A DNA stretch of 12,720 nucleotides from an uncultured Bulleidia sp. (lineage in GTDB: Bacteria; Bacillota_I; Bacilli_A; Erysipelotrichales; Erysipelotrichaceae), in contig CAMUDN010000014.1 in the NCBI GenBank assembly GCA_947087645.1, positions 1 to 12,720 on the forward strand, in the 5' to 3' direction. Made by a program: the position numbers and the translations under genes. Within the stretch, counting starts at the first letter, position 1, and each line of letters begins with the position of its first letter. Below the pieces are notes generated by a model. It was not told where the DNA came from. It did no database searches and saw only the letters and a program-made list of their open reading frames with translations. Below are positions 12,373 to 12,720 of this stretch, in pieces.

Positions 12373-12720
12373 TTATTTCTTATCTTTTACTTTTTTAGCT
12401 ACTAAAACTGTTGCACCTGCTGCGAATAATCCACTTAATGATAAAGCAAGATTAATTGGATCAGCTGTCTTAGCATTTGTTTTTTCATCATTTACTGTAT
12501 TTGTAGCTGTTGAATCACTTGGATTTGATCCATTTGAATCACTTGGTATTGTTCCATGTGGATTACTTGGATTAGTTCCTGGATTACTTGGATTAGTTCC
12601 TGGATTATGATTTGTATTAGCCATTGCTACATCAAGTAAATTCTTTAATGCTTTAAGTGTTGAATTCTTATCTTTTCTAATTATACTAGCAGTATAATTT
12701 AAGCCTGCTGCTTCTGCTTT
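12373..12720 (-). CDS. Cell-surface protein, C-terminal part (sorting signal and repeat linker)
   Basis: The frame is open from the right edge to a TAA at 12373, giving 115 residues; the ATG at 12624 is only an internal Met, since upstream codons continue without stop. The first part (ASIIRKDKNSTLKALKNLLDVAMANT) is helical, like the ends of surface-protein helical modules. A linker rich in N, P, T, S and G follows, with tandem NPGTNPS units, suited to spanning the wall. The tail is a sorting-signal layout: NAKTAD, a hydrophobic stretch of about 20 residues (INLALSLSGLFAAGATVLVA) and basic KKVKDKK. The motif is not LPxTG, so anchoring by a sortase of different specificity, or plain membrane anchoring, is inferred. 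Its ligand-binding part lies outside the window. Confidence 0.8.
   Translation of the reverse strand, partial: KAEAAGLNYTASIIRKDKNSTLKALKNLLDVAMANTNHNPGTNPSNPGTNPSNPHGTIPSDSNGSNPSDSTATNTVNDEKTNAKTADPINLALSLSGLFAAGATVLVAKKVKDKK
12560..12607. repeat. 21-base tandem repeat in the surface protein linker
   Basis: A 21-base unit occupies 12560-12580 and 12581-12601 identically, followed by the first 6 bases of a third. It encodes NPGTNPS on the minus strand. Neighbouring codons (NPHGTIPSDSNGSNPSDS) look like decayed copies. Exact repeats like this change copy number by slippage. Confidence 0.85.

Noticed and set aside
12332..12610. Plus-strand open frame of 92 codons with GLLGLVPG repeats
   Set aside because: It is the mirror of the repeat-bearing surface protein on the minus strand, has no ribosome binding site and begins in a terminator hairpin.
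12373..12624. Complete 83-residue gene starting at ATG 12624
   Set aside because: The same frame continues without a stop to the window edge, and no ribosome site precedes this ATG, so it is an internal Met of a larger protein.
1..12720. CRISPR array, insertion sequence or rRNA
   Set aside because: No spaced repeat series, transposase gene with inverted ends, or rRNA-like sequence was seen.

Overview
The window looks like a low-GC Bacillota chromosome: AT-rich DNA, AAGGAG-type ribosome binding sites, PTS sugar uptake and a Gram-positive cell-wall sorting signal. The style fits Erysipelotrichia or a related gut or oral lineage, but the sequence alone does not fix the genus. UGG is used for Trp and nothing suggests a recoded genome.

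Bases 1 to about 2382 are one end of an integrated element (prophage or integrative conjugative element) that continues beyond the left edge. It has a leftward early gene cut by the edge, a small leftward Cro-like HTH gene, a control region dense in inverted repeats, a rightward 168-residue HTH repressor, and a rightward tyrosine integrase. The integrase ends 63 bases from the 3' end of a tRNA-Leu(UAG) gene, the usual layout for integration into a tRNA 3' end. A two-way terminator sits between integrase and tRNA. Two further leftward-reading terminators lie between repressor and integrase.

From 2382 to the right edge everything is on the minus strand and looks like host chromosome. Next to the tRNA is a stand-alone GltD-like FAD/NAD(P) oxidoreductase. 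Then comes a sugar utilisation locus. In transcription order it reads: DUF3284-like protein, PRD-type regulator with EIIB and EIIA domains, then (after a terminator and promoter) EIIA, a second EIIA, EIIB, EIIC (galactitol family), Gfo/Idh/MocA oxidoreductase, an aldose 1-epimerase-like protein, and AgaS-type sugar-phosphate deaminase/isomerase. The right edge holds the C-terminus of a large surface protein.

Proposed working: the regulator activates the seven-gene operon from a promoter that has a consensus -10 but no recognisable -35, with inverted repeats upstream. The PTS imports and phosphorylates a sugar. The mutarotase-like protein, the dehydrogenase and AgaS would process it. AgaS points to galactosamine-6-phosphate or a similar amino or keto sugar phosphate, yet the PTS is of the galactitol type and no N-acetyl deacetylase, kinase or aldolase is present. 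The substrate is therefore unassigned, and this locus is the best candidate for an undescribed pathway here. The element's switch region, with three related operator-like repeats and a half-site shared with the integrase promoter, is the second point of interest.
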